Shown: positions 21,877 through 34,534, counted from the stretch's first letter. The stretch is 64,000 bases of DNA from Pectinophora gossypiella (GCF_024362695.1 NC_065433.1:24151700-24215699), one strand, 5' to 3'. The notes: a model not told the origin generated them from the sequence alone. A program made the numbers and translations.

Positions 21877-23420
21877 TCTCTACACATACCAAGACTTTAT
21901 ACGACTAGTATTATTATGGTTATTGTTGTTTGGAAGAATCTAATTAAAGCATGAACGCTGTTAATTAGACCGATGAATTATTTCGCTGTTCTCGCTACTT
22001 TCTGAATTGTTTTATGAACTCATTTAACATCAATTACTCATAGCACAGTGCTAAGTAAATCACTTAAATCCCATTATAAGTATGAAGTTTTTACGCTCAA
22101 TGTGCGGTCCCATGTTTCTTGTGTACGATTGTTCGATATTGTTTAGAGCAGAATGTGTCCCACGACCCTTGCCTTGTTGTTTTCTTTGTGATTAATATAA
22201 TTCACTATTTTTCGTGTGATTTATTTGGCGTGTGGGATAGGTGCAAGAGAAACCGTGTAGGGGTCCGTAATTATAAAAGACCATTGAATCTCCACAATAT
22301 TTTGTCAAATTTAAAATTCAAATTCAAAAATATCTTTATTCTACTTAATTACATCGGTAAGTAGTAACCGGGACCAATAGCTTAAAGTGCTTAATTAATA
22401 TTGATGCGGAATATAATAAAGCTGCTAAAAAATTGATACAGAAAAGTTGTTTTAGAAAAGTTTCCTAAATTGCCCCAATTGAGAATCCCTGCTTTGTTGG
22501 TCAACCCAAATCTAGTTCATTACTTACATTTAACCACCAGTGGCTGTATAAAAAAAAACTGCAAATTGTCTTTTGATTATTGTCTCTCTGTATACTCCGA
22601 TCTAGATACCTGGTGAGAAACCTCAGCACCTTCTAATTGTCTGGGCAAGTAGTTAATACCAACAGTAGCAAACCTATAATAAGACGAATAAAAAAAAAAA
22701 AATTAAAATGTGTGTATGTACTGAGACATAATTTTTACCAATTGTTTTGTTTTTTCTATTTGCGTGATTGTGAAGTCGACAATAGAGATAGTGTATGATT
22801 CACGGTTACCGTCGCCAAGCGAAATGCGCGCGCGCATCGAGCGGTTAACAGCTGGAATCCGAACGCTTATTCACTGTATATATAACTTCGTTGCTCTCAA
22901 TATGTATACTAAGTAACGATCACTGAGTTTACTATGTTATAAAATAAAATATACTTTGCATGTAACGAGTTTCCAACAGTAAAACTTATCAACAGTCTCA
23001 CTATCGGATTGATAAATAGATAAGCTAAACCGCTTGTTTGTCTTGTGTTAGTCTAAATGTCTTTAAGTCCTGTTTTGTAAATACAAAAAAAAAAAAATTG
23101 ATAGGCTGCATCTTGTTGTGAGCGAGCAACAACTCAACAACTCCTGACATTTTCCTGATATATGGATATAAGGATATCATAATTCGGATGGTTACAGGCG
23201 ATCGGTCCAATTTATTTGCAAGAACACAAAGTTAAAGTTCTTATTCTAAGTAAAACAGTGCATGTATCCAACCTGCAAGCATGTGTGCAAATATTTATAT
23301 GCTTAATTATATTATTATTTAGACTTATTCCAAGTTATTCCAGTTAAAGAATTTGTCGACCCTATAAAAACACATATGTATTGTGACCCCCCACCCGCTC
23401 TTTTTTTTCCTCCCCCCACC
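21877..23420. other. Intergenic stretch with one candidate core promoter
   Basis: Mostly AT-rich with no exon I can support. 22306-22345 carries the LINE-terminal word AAATTCAAAAATATCTTTATT. 22790-22900 is treated separately as a weak promoter candidate. Confidence 0.35.
22815..22905 (+). promoter_or_regulatory. Weak candidate core promoter
   Basis: A short CpG run (GCGCGCGCGCATCGAGCGG) and an E-box (CAGCTG, 22851-22856) precede GTATATATAA at 22877-22886 in otherwise AT-rich DNA. No ORF or exon follows that I can identify, so chance is likely. Confidence 0.18.
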
Positions 23421-23423
23421 TTA

Positions 23424-23565
23424 CAGTCATGAGCAATATAATTTACCCACTTTAGGACTCTGTCGCACTAACATATTTGACATTTAGTGAGACTTACTGT
23501 TCAATTTGTCAAAAAAGTTAATGTGACATGGTACCAAAGTGTATACATATTAATGCTCGTGACCG
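23424..23565. mobile_element. TA-target MITE family M2
   Basis: Ends CAGTCATGAGCA and TGCTCGTGACCG between TA dinucleotides; nearly identical to the copy at 19643. Confidence 0.87.
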
Positions 23566-23658
23566 TACAGGAAAGGCAGGGACATTGAACATTGTCATAC
23601 ATATCTTCCGGCTAATAGTCTTATTGTCTATTTTGCCCGCAATATGGCCCCACCCCAT

Positions 23659-24162
23659 CTAGTTTGGTTACGATTAGGACATTGCAGGCTGATCACCCGA
23701 TTGTCCGAAACTAAGATGATTTATGCTTCGGAAGGCGAGAGGCCAGTTAAGCAATCGATCCTGGCTACTATTTCTTCAGTAAATGTAATCGTTACATGAA
23801 CCATCTTCTATCGTGTGGATTACCAACCCCATCAACCCTGGTGTCAGGGTTATTACTGAGCCGCCATAGGCCCCTGACATGACTTATGTAACGACTACTA
23901 ACTTACATCAGCAAGTAATAACCGGGACCAACGGCTTAACGTGCCTTCCGAGCCACGTTCATCTTACTTTTCGGACAATCAGGCGATCAGCCTGTAATGT
24001 CCTAGGGATCGCAAAGTGATTTTTGTGATTTGTTTCCACCGGGATTCGAAACCGGGACCTCCGGACCATTATATGAACCATGTGAGAGGCATATAGTGGC
24101 TCAGTAGTAACCCTGATGTAGGGTTGATGAGGTCATTGATCTCACAACACAGACGACAGAAG
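23659..24162 (+). mobile_element. SINE family A (outer copy) split by a second SINE A
   Basis: The plus-strand SINE runs 23659-23803, is interrupted, and resumes at 24081 (TGTGAGAGGC..) to 24162. It is diverged, consistent with being the older copy. Confidence 0.72.
23804..24068 (-). mobile_element. SINE family A inserted in SINE family A
   Basis: The reverse copy runs from TCTTCTATCGTGTGG to the box B/head region (CCGGAGGTCCCGG). It is flanked by TTACATGAACCA (23792-23803) and TTATATGAACCA (24069-24080), a 12-bp target duplication with one change. Confidence 0.82.
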
Positions 24163-24439
24163 AAGTCCTTCACTCAAATAGGTGGTCCATAATTTTGAAT
24201 TGTTGTCATAGATCGGAATGCGTTCAAGTAGTCTTGATTTGTGACAACTTACTTTGGCTCTATTTATTGAACCCAGACTACAAAATAGCTTAAAGATTCA
24301 AAAACACTTAACAATAACTTCGTCAAATTACTTTTGTCAATACATCCATACAGCCCACTTTTATATCATGGAAAGCATTATATTGCAGGCACTCTTTTAG
24401 CACACTACTTATTTAGTTTTTGTTAACATGACTTCAGTT

Positions 24440-24548
24440 CTTGAACCAATGCGAAGCGGTGCGCTGACGTGGCCATGTAGTTCATCTTGCGATGAATGTA
24501 CCTCTGTCTACCACAATTGGGATATAGTCGTGAGCTTATGTTATAGGT
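24440..24548 (+). mobile_element. Retroposon family E 3' end
   Basis: TAGTTCATCTTGCGATGAAT, TGTCTACCACAATTGGGATA and TAGTCGTGAGCTTATGTTAT recur elsewhere in the window (11090, 29140). Confidence 0.5.
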
Positions 24549-24966
24549 ATTGTTGTGCTGCGCTAACGCCCAAATTATGGAGCTAATCAATAACAATGTT
24601 AGTTAGATATAAAACAAAGAGCTTGAGAGAAATTGACCGCTTAATGACGACAGTATATAGATATCTATAGTTCTTTGATGGATGTGAGCTGAAATTCCAA
24701 GTTAAATCCTGTGAACGATCAGACGCAGGAAGCGCCGGAAATAGCATCTCGTTGCCATGGCAACTGGAACGATTGCTCGCAATGTCTGGGATGAGGCGCA
24801 CACGCATCGTTATAAGTGATATACTACAACGGGCGACATTGAAACGCGAAGAACAGAAGTAACGAAATATTTTAATTTTAAAATGTGATGGTTAAGAAAA
24901 ATACGTTTGGAAGTGTGTGTAAGAAAAACAACTTCAACTAACACGTGCTAAGATAAATAAATATAA

Positions 24967-25297
24967 CAGCCTCCGTGGTCTAGTGGTTAGAGCGTTAGGC
25001 TCAAGATCTGGAGGTCCGGGTTCGATTCCCGATGGGGACATTGTCGAAATCACTTTGTGAGACTGTCCTTTGTTTGGTAAGGACTTTTCAGGCTTGAATC
25101 ACCTGATTGTCCGAAAAAGTAAGATGATTCCGTGCTTCGGAAGGCACGTTAAGCCGTTGGTCCCGGCTATTAGCCGTAAAAACACCTCCACCAACCCGCA
25201 GTGGACCAGCGTGGTGGAGTATGCTCCATACCCCCTCCGGTTGATTGAGGGGAGGCCTGTGCCCAGCAGTGGGACGTATATAGGCAGTTTATGTAAG
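24967..25297 (+). mobile_element. SINE family B, full-length
   Basis: Best copy of the family: head AGCCTCCGTGGTCTAGTGGT with box A, box B GGGTTCGATTCCCGA, core TTCCGTGCTTCGGAAGGCAC and GTTAAGCCGTTGGTCCCGG, tail TGGTGGAGTATGCTCCATAC and GCAGTGGGACGTATATAGGC. Confidence 0.82.
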
Positions 25298-25425
25298 TTG
25301 ATAGAAGATCAGCGAAACGTTTAAAAATGGTGTTTATACTGTCCATGTTAATAAAAATCTACAAAGAGATTATTATGTCCTTTCAACCCAAGAGAACGTA
25401 ATAAGGATCTTTCCTATCAGCTTTT

Positions 25426-25776
25426 CCTAAAAACACGATAGATGGCGTTGTTAAGTTTTTTCTTCGTTAGATAACAGACATCTTCCATTATTTTTGTTTT
25501 TGCGTATAAATACAACTTCCACCCATTATTATTCTGATCAAAATATAGAAAAGCAATATAGGTAGCAACATCATTCTATACATAATGTGATCCAAATAAT
25601 AATAATAAAATAAATAAATGGAAATCAATTTATTTCCAAATATCAAGCAACGATTAGTTTTATATATATGCTTCTGCCATTACATTACATTTTTGAATAA
25701 TGATCTACCTCAGCAATGAGCAAAATAGGTAATTATCACGTTAAACGTGACAACGCCATCTATCGTGTGTTTGGGG
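25426..25776. mobile_element. MITE family M5 (GATAGATGGCGTTGT ends)
   Basis: Starts CCTAAAAACACGATAGATGG and ends with the inverse ACAACGCCATCTATCGTGTG. The AT-rich interior matches 40818-41467 outside the retroposon inserted there. Confidence 0.72.
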
Positions 25777-26048
25777 AACGTCGATTGGAAACTCCCTCAT
25801 TTCTACTATTCAAAGTCAGTATTAAAGATTAAAAAAAAGATTTAGACAGCGGCTGTAAGTTGCCTTCTGATTACCCGTGGGTCTGCTCGACCCATTAGAG
25901 ATTAAGAGCGTGAGTCTACAATGTACCATCCAATAAATAAGATTATCTACGTGGCAACTGGCAACATTTATCTTTTTGCTCTGACAAATCATCTCTTCAA
26001 GTGCGATAATCGATAAGAACCAATAGGTATGTTTCTAGAAATATCATA

Positions 26049-26271
26049 TACAGGCTGTGGACATCGTACCGAATACTGAGGGGGGTGATTCGGACCGTGA
26101 TTCTGACTTAATATCAAGTGAAATTTTCGGTCGCAAAATTCATGATATTTTTAAGTTTTTTTAAATTATTTTTAATTCTTTTGTAATTTAAAATTCCACT
26201 TTATATTAACTCAGAATAATGAGCTGAATCATCCCCCTCAGTATTCGTTACGATGTCACTCATACCCCGTA
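26049..26271. mobile_element. Hairpin MITE family M3
   Basis: TACAGGCTGTGGACATCGTA..and the inverse ending TACGATGTCACTCATACCCC plus GTA. The arms share GATTCTGA/TCAGAAT and CCACTT words around an AT loop. Confidence 0.75.
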
Positions 26272-26433
26272 CAAGTACGTACAGGTAGCCATATAGTATG
26301 TGGAATATTCATGAAAATTTTAGTGATTTTTTAAATTATTTTCAATTCCATACTTTTACCCGAATGACTCGCTTTTGCAGAACAAAAATGCTGTTGACAT
26401 CTGCAGCATGACCCCACAGCAAGATGTACGACA

Positions 26434-26690
26434 TTAAACAAATCGCGCGGTTTCTACATCGGTTATTAAATTATATTTTTTTTGACCGCGAATGCTGCTG
26501 TGAGCTGATCCTTTAGGACAACTTATCAATATGAGGAGTACATTGCAGCTTAGCGTCCAAAGTAATTCCCAAAAATACAGCGGCCTACTAACATTAGATA
26601 GCGTAAAATAAACATATTTTGTTTTATGTTCATTTAGTGGCAGATTGTTTACAGTAAGCCAATCCACTACCTCTGAAGTATCGCGAGACG
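26434..26690 (-). pseudogene. LINE reverse transcriptase fragment
   Basis: The minus strand encodes DWLTVNNLPLNEHKTKYVYF, and in a shifted frame GITLDAKLQCTPHID, then DVETARFV. This is the RT palm/thumb region (N-x-LxLN-xxKT..F, LGI-x-LD) of Jockey-type LINEs. Frameshifts make it non-functional. Confidence 0.7.
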
Positions 26691-28350
26691 TTGCGGTGTA
26701 TGGACCAATGCTCTTTGCTATGCGATAAATAAAACAATTCTATTGGTTCAAATATTACTATATTTCAAGCTCACGATATGCGTTCAACACGCTTCTAGCA
26801 AAAATAAGCGAATAAGAACTCGAAGCATATCGACATAAAAGTTATGCTGATTTTCTACCTTCATACAATCGCGCAGTATGAAACCTATTCTATCTAATAG
26901 GTTATCTTCAAAAATCAGGAAGAGGAACACATCTGCGTATGCGCAAGTAGCATTTGTATGCTGGTGACCTTGCTTCATTCAAAGGCAAATCGTATTCTTG
27001 CCTGTGACTAGATTCTTATAGTGGCCACGGTACTATATATTTGAATTTATCTATTTAAATACACATACTTAAATAGATTTGCTTTGGATGGCCTGTGAAT
27101 GTCGTGTTTATTATCATTATAATAGGGGTTTTGAAAATATTCTTTAAATCATGGCTTTATATATATATATATATATATTTTACTGCTAATTTATCAAAGG
27201 AAAAATGTTTTAACGTTTAAATAAATATAAAGAAAAGATCTGAAAATTCCCGGTGACAGTAAAAAGTAAATAAATACTTGATAATTTTAAGTAAAATATT
27301 AAATCGTGGGCTTATTTCTACTAGCGAAGGTCATTCTCATTAGTTCCCAAATCACATTTAGAGCAAAAGTAAGTATTATTCTCTATTCTAAAGCATAAGT
27401 GAACACGTTATTTCTCGCGGCGTGGCATACCTACTCGTTAGAAAGCGAGAAAATGTCAGAGGTCGGCTCCGAATTAATCTGAGTCGGGTTTTTAGATTAG
27501 TTCTACTTTCATACGCTTACTTGATTCGCATTAAAAAACTCGATAGCTTTAGTATCCTGAACAGGGGCTTTTAATATAAAAATATCACCAGGGAAGACGG
27601 GATAGGTAAGAGATATTATATTTTGTAATATAAAAATTACACTCTTCACTTTTCGAGCAGCTCTTTTAAATCAACTTTATATTTATTAATCAAACTGTTT
27701 TAGAAGGTTTTATTCATAAATGGTTGAAGGTTCTTATACATTTTTTTTAATTAGGAATATTCGTCCTCTCACAGTATTTCCCATCTTGCCCATAGTAGGG
27801 GTAAGATGGGCAATGGCATGGGGCAAAAAGAACGCAAGAATGATACCAGCGGTAGCACACATTACAAATTACCCAACCTTCAGTTGTCTGACAGGCCACT
27901 TCCTCAAGAATAGTTATGATGCAAAATAAAAAAGAAAGAGATAGTGAGAAAGTAAATATAAGTATTTAGTCTTTTCTTTTCTACTGAAGATAGAAAATCT
28001 TGAAAATAGAATGGGTTCTTTAGCTTTTCAACAATTGTGTACCCCTAGGGGTGTTCTATCTATTTTTCGACACATTTTTTTGGGACACCTGTATAATATA
28101 CAAGACTGCGTACCTTATCAGAGTATGCATAAATAAAACACGTGTATGAATGGAATATGCACGTATGCATTTTGTATGTATGTGTGGACGGAAGAACAAA
28201 GCAGGTAATAGGAGAAGGCTCATACGCCGACAGTTCGCTTTAGCTGACATACAATCGCAATCATTCAAGTTCTGCTTAGAATTATTGCACTCAAGGATTC
28301 ATTTTATGATAAACGAAAAACAAATAGGTAAGTAAGTACGTAGAGGTTTA
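26691..28350. other. Intergenic stretch with small simple repeats
   Basis: 27158-27178 is an (AT)n run. 27781-27812 contains GCCCATCTTGCCC and its near-inverse GGGGTAAGATGGGC. Open frames at 26784-26978, 27720-27929 and 28056-28335 show no recognisable motif. Confidence 0.35.
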
Positions 28351-28419
28351 TGTTTTTTTTAACGTGGCTTATTGTAGATTTGCCTCATATGGCATTAACT
28401 ACTTAGCCGGACAAATGGG
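28351..28419 (-). mobile_element. Jockey-like LINE 3' tail fragment
   Basis: TTTTTTTAACGTGGCTTATT then GTAGATTTGCC and ACTACTTAGCCGGACAAATG. Confidence 0.7.
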
Positions 28420-28845
28420 TGCGTAGATATTTGGAATATGGGTATAGTTTACATGTAAAAGTACCCATATTCGAAACTATTAACTTTACTAAAAGAGTAT
28501 TACTTTGATAGAATTGTTATTGATAGAATCTAAGCAGTACTCGAATTAAAATAAATCCGCAATAAATAGTTCGCTAGCCGAAATATGACAGAGATAAAAC
28601 ATTCGCATAGGCATAATATATATATTAATGAAACGAATGGAAAATATTAGCAAGCGGTGGATTAGTGAACTGCCGTCATCGTAAGGTATACCATCGTTGC
28701 CAATTTAAAAGCTCCTAGGTGTCAATCTCACCAAATTTCTTTTTAGTCAGGATCGAATAGTATTTTGCTCCTAAAACATTCAGTACAAACTCTTCCAATC
28801 AATTAATCAATCTCTCTCTCTCTTTCAATTTACATTTTTCCTCAC

Positions 28846-28965
28846 CTTATGGTTGTCTGGAAGAAATCGCTTTAAGCGATTAGGCCGCCATTTACCATGT
28901 ACCCAGTTAAGAGTCTTTTGTAATTATTTCTTTTTGTTTCGGTGCAATAAAGTATATTTGTATTT
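28846..28965 (+). mobile_element. CR1-like LINE 3' UTR fragment
   Basis: GGTTGTCTGGAAGAAATCGC, TTTAAGCGATTAGGCCGCC and GGTGCAATAAAGTATATTTG: a common insect LINE 3' end with the GCGAT hairpin. Related ends lie in reverse at 33833 and 42800. Confidence 0.6.
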
Positions 28966-29139
28966 AGTAAACTCTTACGTAAGTCAGAGTGCAGAGTGTG
29001 CGGTAGAGTTTGCCGCTCTAGGATTGGCTTGCACAGCCATGAAAGAAAGTGCATTTCTTCGAGGCAATGACGTCATGGATCGTCTGAGACAGACGTATAT
29101 AAGGCCAATGATGTTGATGATGATGACGTAAGTAAATAT

Positions 29140-29240
29140 TGGTGAAGCGCGGGTACTTAGTTCATGTTGCGATGGATGTAAATTCTGGCTACCCCAATTG
29201 GGATATAATCGTGAACGTACGTTTATGATGTACTTATGCC
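29140..29240 (+). mobile_element. Retroposon family E 3' end
   Basis: GTGAAGCGCGGGTACTTAGT, TGGCTACCCCAATTGGGATA and TAATCGTGAACGTACG match 11090 and 24440. Confidence 0.48.
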
Positions 29241-29950
29241 ACGATTCCTTTTGTTAATGTTCAGAAGGTGAGGTTGCGTATACGCAGCGGCGCCGGCGCG
29301 CGTGGTTGATTCAAATTGACGTAAGTGAAATATAAAATAAAACATTGTCTCGACTCATGATTGTGCAATGTTTATCTTTACGTGCCGACTAGTCACACTG
29401 GATTGAACAAAACGGGGCTGATTCAAACTGTTAGAATTTGTTTTGACTGAATAAAATGTTATCAGTTGTTATGTTCTTCCTATACTGTCAACGCTGTGTG
29501 TTTATTTTTACCCGACTGTCACGAAACAATAAAGAGGGTTATGTGTTTAACAGCTATATATGTGCGTGTGTTCCCTCCTAACTTCTAAACCACATATCAG
29601 AACAACCGCTATCTTCTAAACCATTATTCAGAAGAATAACGGATAAATATAAATGTGAAATGATAGCCAAGTTCAATATTAAGATATACCTATGCCTTGG
29701 TTGTTGACTTCAACGACAAAAGAAGTGAGATCTGAGTGCCAAGTTCAATGATCAGTCCTGAAGGCCGCCTGTTGTGCTTTTCTGTATATGTTGTCCTTAT
29801 CTCTGTACGTATATTTTATGTCCATTATGCTCAACAAAGTATTTTACATAAAATATAATTTCTTCTTATAATTTAACATAATACATTGTAGCCTAAGGTG
29901 CGACTTGGGTAGTTTTTAAACATACGGTGCTGCTCGCCAGTTCTGTTACT

Positions 29951-30008
29951 TGCCCGGGTGAGAGCCTTCAGCGCTCCCCGTTTGTCCGGCCAGGTAATTA
30001 ATGCCATG
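29951..30008 (+). mobile_element. Jockey-like LINE 3' tail fragment
   Basis: GGGTGAGAGCCTTCAGCGCT..TTTGTCCGGCCAGGTAATTA, without the final A-rich end. Confidence 0.65.
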
Positions 30009-30021
30009 CCAGAATGTATTT

Positions 30022-30235
30022 ACACCAGAAAGTAGTAACTGGGACCAACAGCTTAACGTGTCTACCGAAGCACATATCACATATCGTCTTACTTTCGGAC
30101 AATCAGGTAATCAGCCTGTAAAGTCCTAACCAGACTAGGGATCACAAAGTCATTTTTGTGATATGTCCCCACCGGGATTCGAACCCGGGTCCTCCGGATC
30201 GTGAATCCAACGCTAAATTACTAGACCACGGAGGA
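30022..30235 (-). mobile_element. SINE family A, tail-truncated, reverse
   Basis: Core, ATCACAAAGTCATTTTTGTG segment, box B (CCGGGTTCGAATCCCGG) and head (TCCGTGGTCTAGTAATTTAG) are all present. Confidence 0.75.
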
Positions 30236-30573
30236 GAGAGTTAAGCTGTTGAGAATTTGTAAATATGTTAGAACTGTGCGTCATTATTTTATCTTCTCGG
30301 CGCTGTTACAAGTGGCAACATTGTTAATTAACTGTTTATAAAACTGAATACACTTGGCTGGCTTTGTGGAAGTTGCAATGCTATGCGTGTGCGTCTAATC
30401 TTATTCATAATATTAAGATAAATAAAGGAAGTGTTATACGTATACAAACTAGCGCTTTCTGAAAATAACATCATGGTCGATAGTTCATACTCTTGGTTAA
30501 TGCAAAAAATATGTGCTAGAAGGAATTAGGTTAGGTTAGGCGGACACCGACTTAAAAATAAAACAAAAAGAAC

Positions 30574-30757
30574 ATCAAGCGTGACCGACTGCTTAACGTG
30601 CACTCCGAAGCACGTATCCTTTGACACTTGGGTAATCAATCAGGCGGCAATGCCAAACTAGGGATCACAAAGTGATTTTTGATATGTCCCCAGTCGCCAC
30701 AGGGATTCGAAGCCGGAACCTCCGGAGCACAACGCTCATCCCAGCTCACAAGGCCGT
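30574..30757 (-). mobile_element. SINE family A, degenerate, reverse
   Basis: Core CCGAAGCACG, GGGATCACAAAGTGATTTTT and box B-like GGATTCGAAGCC are recognisable. Several small deletions. Confidence 0.6.
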
Positions 30758-31060
30758 TAGGAATTATGGTAGTGAGTTATGAATGTGTATTCTTCTGCTA
30801 TAGATGGTTGAGTTTGCGCATTCACAGTTCAGGTTATTCGCGTCACATACCTACGCGGTGCGCCATTGTTATAACAGGGGACGGCATAATGCGCTATTGT
30901 CGCAGTAGACTTTTGTCTAAGACTTCATCTGTCCATCGCGCATCATTTATTGTACAATTGTTCGGCTGGCTAAATACGCATGAATTGATTATTGAACTGT
31001 TTTCGAAATGATTTATCTACATTACTCGGGTACAAAATATTTCAAATAATATACATACAC

Positions 31061-31295
31061 ATACATACATAAACTCACGCCCGTAATCCCAAATGGGGTG
31101 GGCAGAGCCACAAGTAATCAAAGACAACTTGCAGCCACTGTTGATACCAAGTCCTAAGATGGATATGATGAACCTTATGGTGATAAGGGATCAGCCTATC
31201 GCCCATAACATTAGTCCATCATGTTAGAGGACGCAATCCCTCTGTCGGTTTTTACGACATGCCCGGGAAGACAAGCAGCTGAACGTGTTCTATGT
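31061..31295 (-). mobile_element. Retroposon family E with target duplication
   Basis: Inverted copy ending in CATACATACATAAACTCACG (a TATG tail in the element's own orientation). TTTCAAATAATATA lies on both sides (about 31040-31053 and 31305-31318), a 14-bp target duplication. It differs from 40985-41221 at only a few sites. Confidence 0.72.
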
Positions 31296-31756
31296 TTTTT
31301 TTCAAATAATATATTTAAAATTAATTATTGCTTGATATATGGAACATATTCTGTGTAGAACTATGTTGCTAAGTATATTGCTTCACTTTATAATAATGGG
31401 TGGAAGATGTAATTGTGCCTGGGTGGATTAAAAGGGCTCGTCATTTGCACCCAAAAACAGATAAAAGTATGTTATCTATGAAATCAGAAAGTTTAAGGAA
31501 GGAAAATCTATAAAGCGCCATCTATAATATTTTTGGGTAACGTAGCCTAGAAGTGCCTCATTGTTACATTGTTAAATGTCTACTGTCTGATTCGTTTTCA
31601 GGAAAATATAAACGGACACTCAAATAATGTGTGCGTAAGGGCAAAGTGACACCGTGTTGCTAATAACCGCTAGAAGGAAGTTGGCAATTGCCATGGCTCT
31701 GATGTTACACTCATTAATTTAGCTAAGTACTTTATTACAAAGGGTTTGAGAAGAAC

Positions 31757-32053
31757 GAGGGGCTCGGTGGCGCAGCGGTAAACGCGTTCGATCTGCGATT
31801 GTCGAAGTTAAGCAACTTTCGCAAAGGCCGGTCATAGGATGGGTGACAACAAAAAAAAAAGTTTTCTACTCGAGCTCCTCCGTGCTTCGGAAGGCACGTT
31901 AAGCCGTTGGTCCCGGATGCATTAGCAGTCGTTAATAACCACCAATCCGCACTGGGCCCGCGTGGTGGTTTAAGGCCCGAACTCTCTATCCATCCACAGG
32001 GAAGGCCCGTGCCCCAGCAGTGGGGACGTTAATAGGCTGGTGATGATGATGAC
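31757..32053 (+). mobile_element. SINE family C, full-length
   Basis: GAGGGGCTCGGTGGCGCAGC head, core, GGGAAGGCCCGTGCCCCAGC, TAATAGGCTGGTGATGATGA end. Close to the copy at 14831. Confidence 0.8.
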
Positions 32054-32212
32054 TGTATTACATTACCTGCCTTATCAACATTAATATTTACTTGGAATAA
32101 CAAAAACAGAGCTTCGGTGTAAATTACGTTTCAAATTCAAAAATATCTTTATTCATTAGGTAACATACTACGTGACTTATTGTAGATACTCATCGGAAAG
32201 TCACTACTATAG

Positions 32213-32622
32213 CGGATGTTAGAAGGGAGTAGGGATATTAGGGAGTTCCGTAACCGTAACCGAAACTATCGGATATCCGGTATAAAAAATCATCCGTAAC
32301 CGAATCCGAAATAAAAGTTTCGGATAATATTGGATAGGGGCGGAGCCTAATTGAGACACGTTATGACAAGCTGTTTTGATCGGCTGGCCGCTGCCAGTGC
32401 CGACATACAAGCGGCGCGCATTTTTTTATTTTTTTCTTCTTTTGTCGTCGTATACCTATTTGTATTTTACTTTGAAATTCCTTTTATAAAAAAAATCCGT
32501 AACCGATATCTGAAACTAACGGATAATCCGAAATAATTTATTATCCGTATCCGTAACCGTATCCGGTATAATAATCATTCTTAAATCCGTATCCGAAATT
32601 TCCTATCCATAACATCCCTGGT
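32213..32622. mobile_element. Foldback element rich in ATCCGTAACCG
   Basis: Imperfect inverted ends (GGATGTTA near 32214; TAACATCC near 32611). Clusters of CCGTAACCGTAACCGAAAC and TATCCGTATCCGTAACCGTA lie in opposite orientations at each end. It has the look of a hAT-type MITE, but no target duplication is certain. Confidence 0.5.
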
Positions 32623-33007
32623 AGGGAAGTACTTCGTTGCATTTCCAAAACGAAATAGTTACTTGCCATTGTGCCTCGTTTATTTTTCAGTGCGTAAACA
32701 CTCTCAAATCTTACGTGGCCAAAGCTAAACGTTTATTCAACAACTTTACCTCTTGATATAACCAAGTTGACCAACGTCATAAAAACTTGCGATAAGTGAG
32801 AACATTATTCCTTTGTGATTCGTATACTGTAGTGAAGAACACTGCGCATGAGTCACCTTGCTCAAAATACTTGCCAACCGGACAACGAACTTTACAAAAA
32901 AACGGGTCCTAGCATGCGAGGAATATGTTCCGTCGATGTGAATCAAGTACACGCAAATAAATAATAACTATTACTTGCATATCGCCTAGCTCCTTTGTGT
33001 TCTGTAA

Positions 33008-33197
33008 TTACTTTGTGGTCCCTAGTTTGGTTAGGACATTACTGGCTGATCACCAGATTGTCCGAAAGTAAGATGATCCGTGCTTCGGAAGGCACGTTAA
33101 GCCGTTGGTCCCGGTTACTACTTACTGATGTAAGTAAGTACGTGAGCCATGTCAGGGGCCTTTGACGGCTCAATAGTGATCCTGACACCAGGGTTAG
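33008..33197 (+). mobile_element. SINE family A, 5'-truncated
   Basis: From ATTACTTTGTGGTCCCTAGT through core CCGTGCTTCGGAAGGCACGT to CCTGACACCAGGGTTA. Confidence 0.75.
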
Positions 33198-33245
33198 GGA
33201 AGAAGATGTTCTGACGACGTTTATTGAGATTTATATGACTCCTCT

Positions 33246-33350
33246 ACCACCAGGTGAGAGCCTTCAGCGCTCCTCATTTTTCCGGCCAAGTAGTTAATGC
33301 CATCTGCGGCAAATCTACAATAAGTCACGTCAAGAAAAAGTCCTTTGCCG
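33246..33350 (+). mobile_element. Jockey-like LINE 3' tail
   Basis: CAGGTGAGAGCCTTCAGCGC..GCGGCAAATCTACAATAAGT, CACGTCAAGAAAAAG. The complete 3' terminus is preserved. Confidence 0.78.
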
Positions 33351-33832
33351 TATACTTACAAACTAGTAGTCAAGACGTTATATTATATTTCAACATTAGA
33401 TTTTCTCTCTTTTTCTTTTTTAGATAATCTTTTTCAGCTCCTCTGTCTCTAACTACACTAATATCATTTACGCTTTAGTAGAGATTGTTTTTATCCCGGA
33501 AATCTCCCCCTAAAGGGATGAAAAGTAATTGAAAAAACGTGCACGCGGACGGAGTCACGGGCGAAAAGTTAGTTTCTTAAATAGCTAACAAAAATTAAAA
33601 AGAAAAGTCTGTTGTAACCAATTTTAAATAGAAGAAAAATCTACCTTTTCTGTTTTGTGCCAATAACGATTTGTGCTTTATGAACATTGACAACGAAAAT
33701 ACCTTCAGGTTTGGTGACGATTCTTAGACGGATGGAAAATTTTACAACAAGAGAGTAGTTCGAGCTTTTACAGTAAAATTACATCTATCGCTTCGAAAAA
33801 CACCAGTTTGTTCTGTTGTTCTGTTGTCTTTC

Positions 33833-33950
33833 TACTACAATACAATACAAAAACTCTTTATTGCACTTAAATCATTTTAAAAATACATTAGGTATTAGAA
33901 TTAGTTTGGTAGTACAACAGGCGGCCTTATTGCTAAGGCAGCAATCTCTT
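33833..33950 (-). mobile_element. CR1-like LINE 3' UTR, reverse
   Basis: ACAATACAATACAAAAACTC at the terminus, then AACAGGCGGCCTTATTGCTA: the reverse of the GCAATAAGGCCGCC hairpin. Confidence 0.55.
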
Positions 33951-34534
33951 CCAGGCTACGTTAGGGTATAGGAAAAGAATTTAATAAAAAAGTTTAGCGG
34001 GATAGACAGTGCAAAACAAAAACTATCGAAAAACAATGTGGCTGACAAAAGGAATAAAAAAGAGTTGTATCAGAAAACGCCAATTGTATCTGAAGTGTCG
34101 ATATGATAAATCACAAAAACCTAACTTTATAGTAGTAAAGTAACATTTAAAAATTAAAATTTAAATAAATAATAAAAAAACAGAATGTAAATCCACCACA
34201 GGCTTCGTCAGTACCAACATTCATATTAAAAAAAAAATAAAAAAAATAAGGGAAAGCATATTCAATTCGTACATAATAAAATCCGCACAAGCTTCGTCAA
34301 AACAAAAACTACATATTATTTATAAACACCACATTCCAGTATAAAACATTTACGAATAGCAACGGTATGTTCTGAATCAGGTTGTGGTCTGTCCTCCTAT
34401 CGATGATTCCGTTTTCCTTCCTCTACGTAGAGGACTTATAAAGAGTAAAATGCAAAAACAACATTAATTAGTCAACGATTCTAATTCAATTTATATAACT
34501 TTACTTCGGGATAAATAGTTACAAACAGGATAAT

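Noticed and set aside
28853..29131. 92-residue plus-strand ORF
   Set aside because: Its first part is a CR1-like 3' UTR and its end is a GATGATGATGA tail; not a gene.
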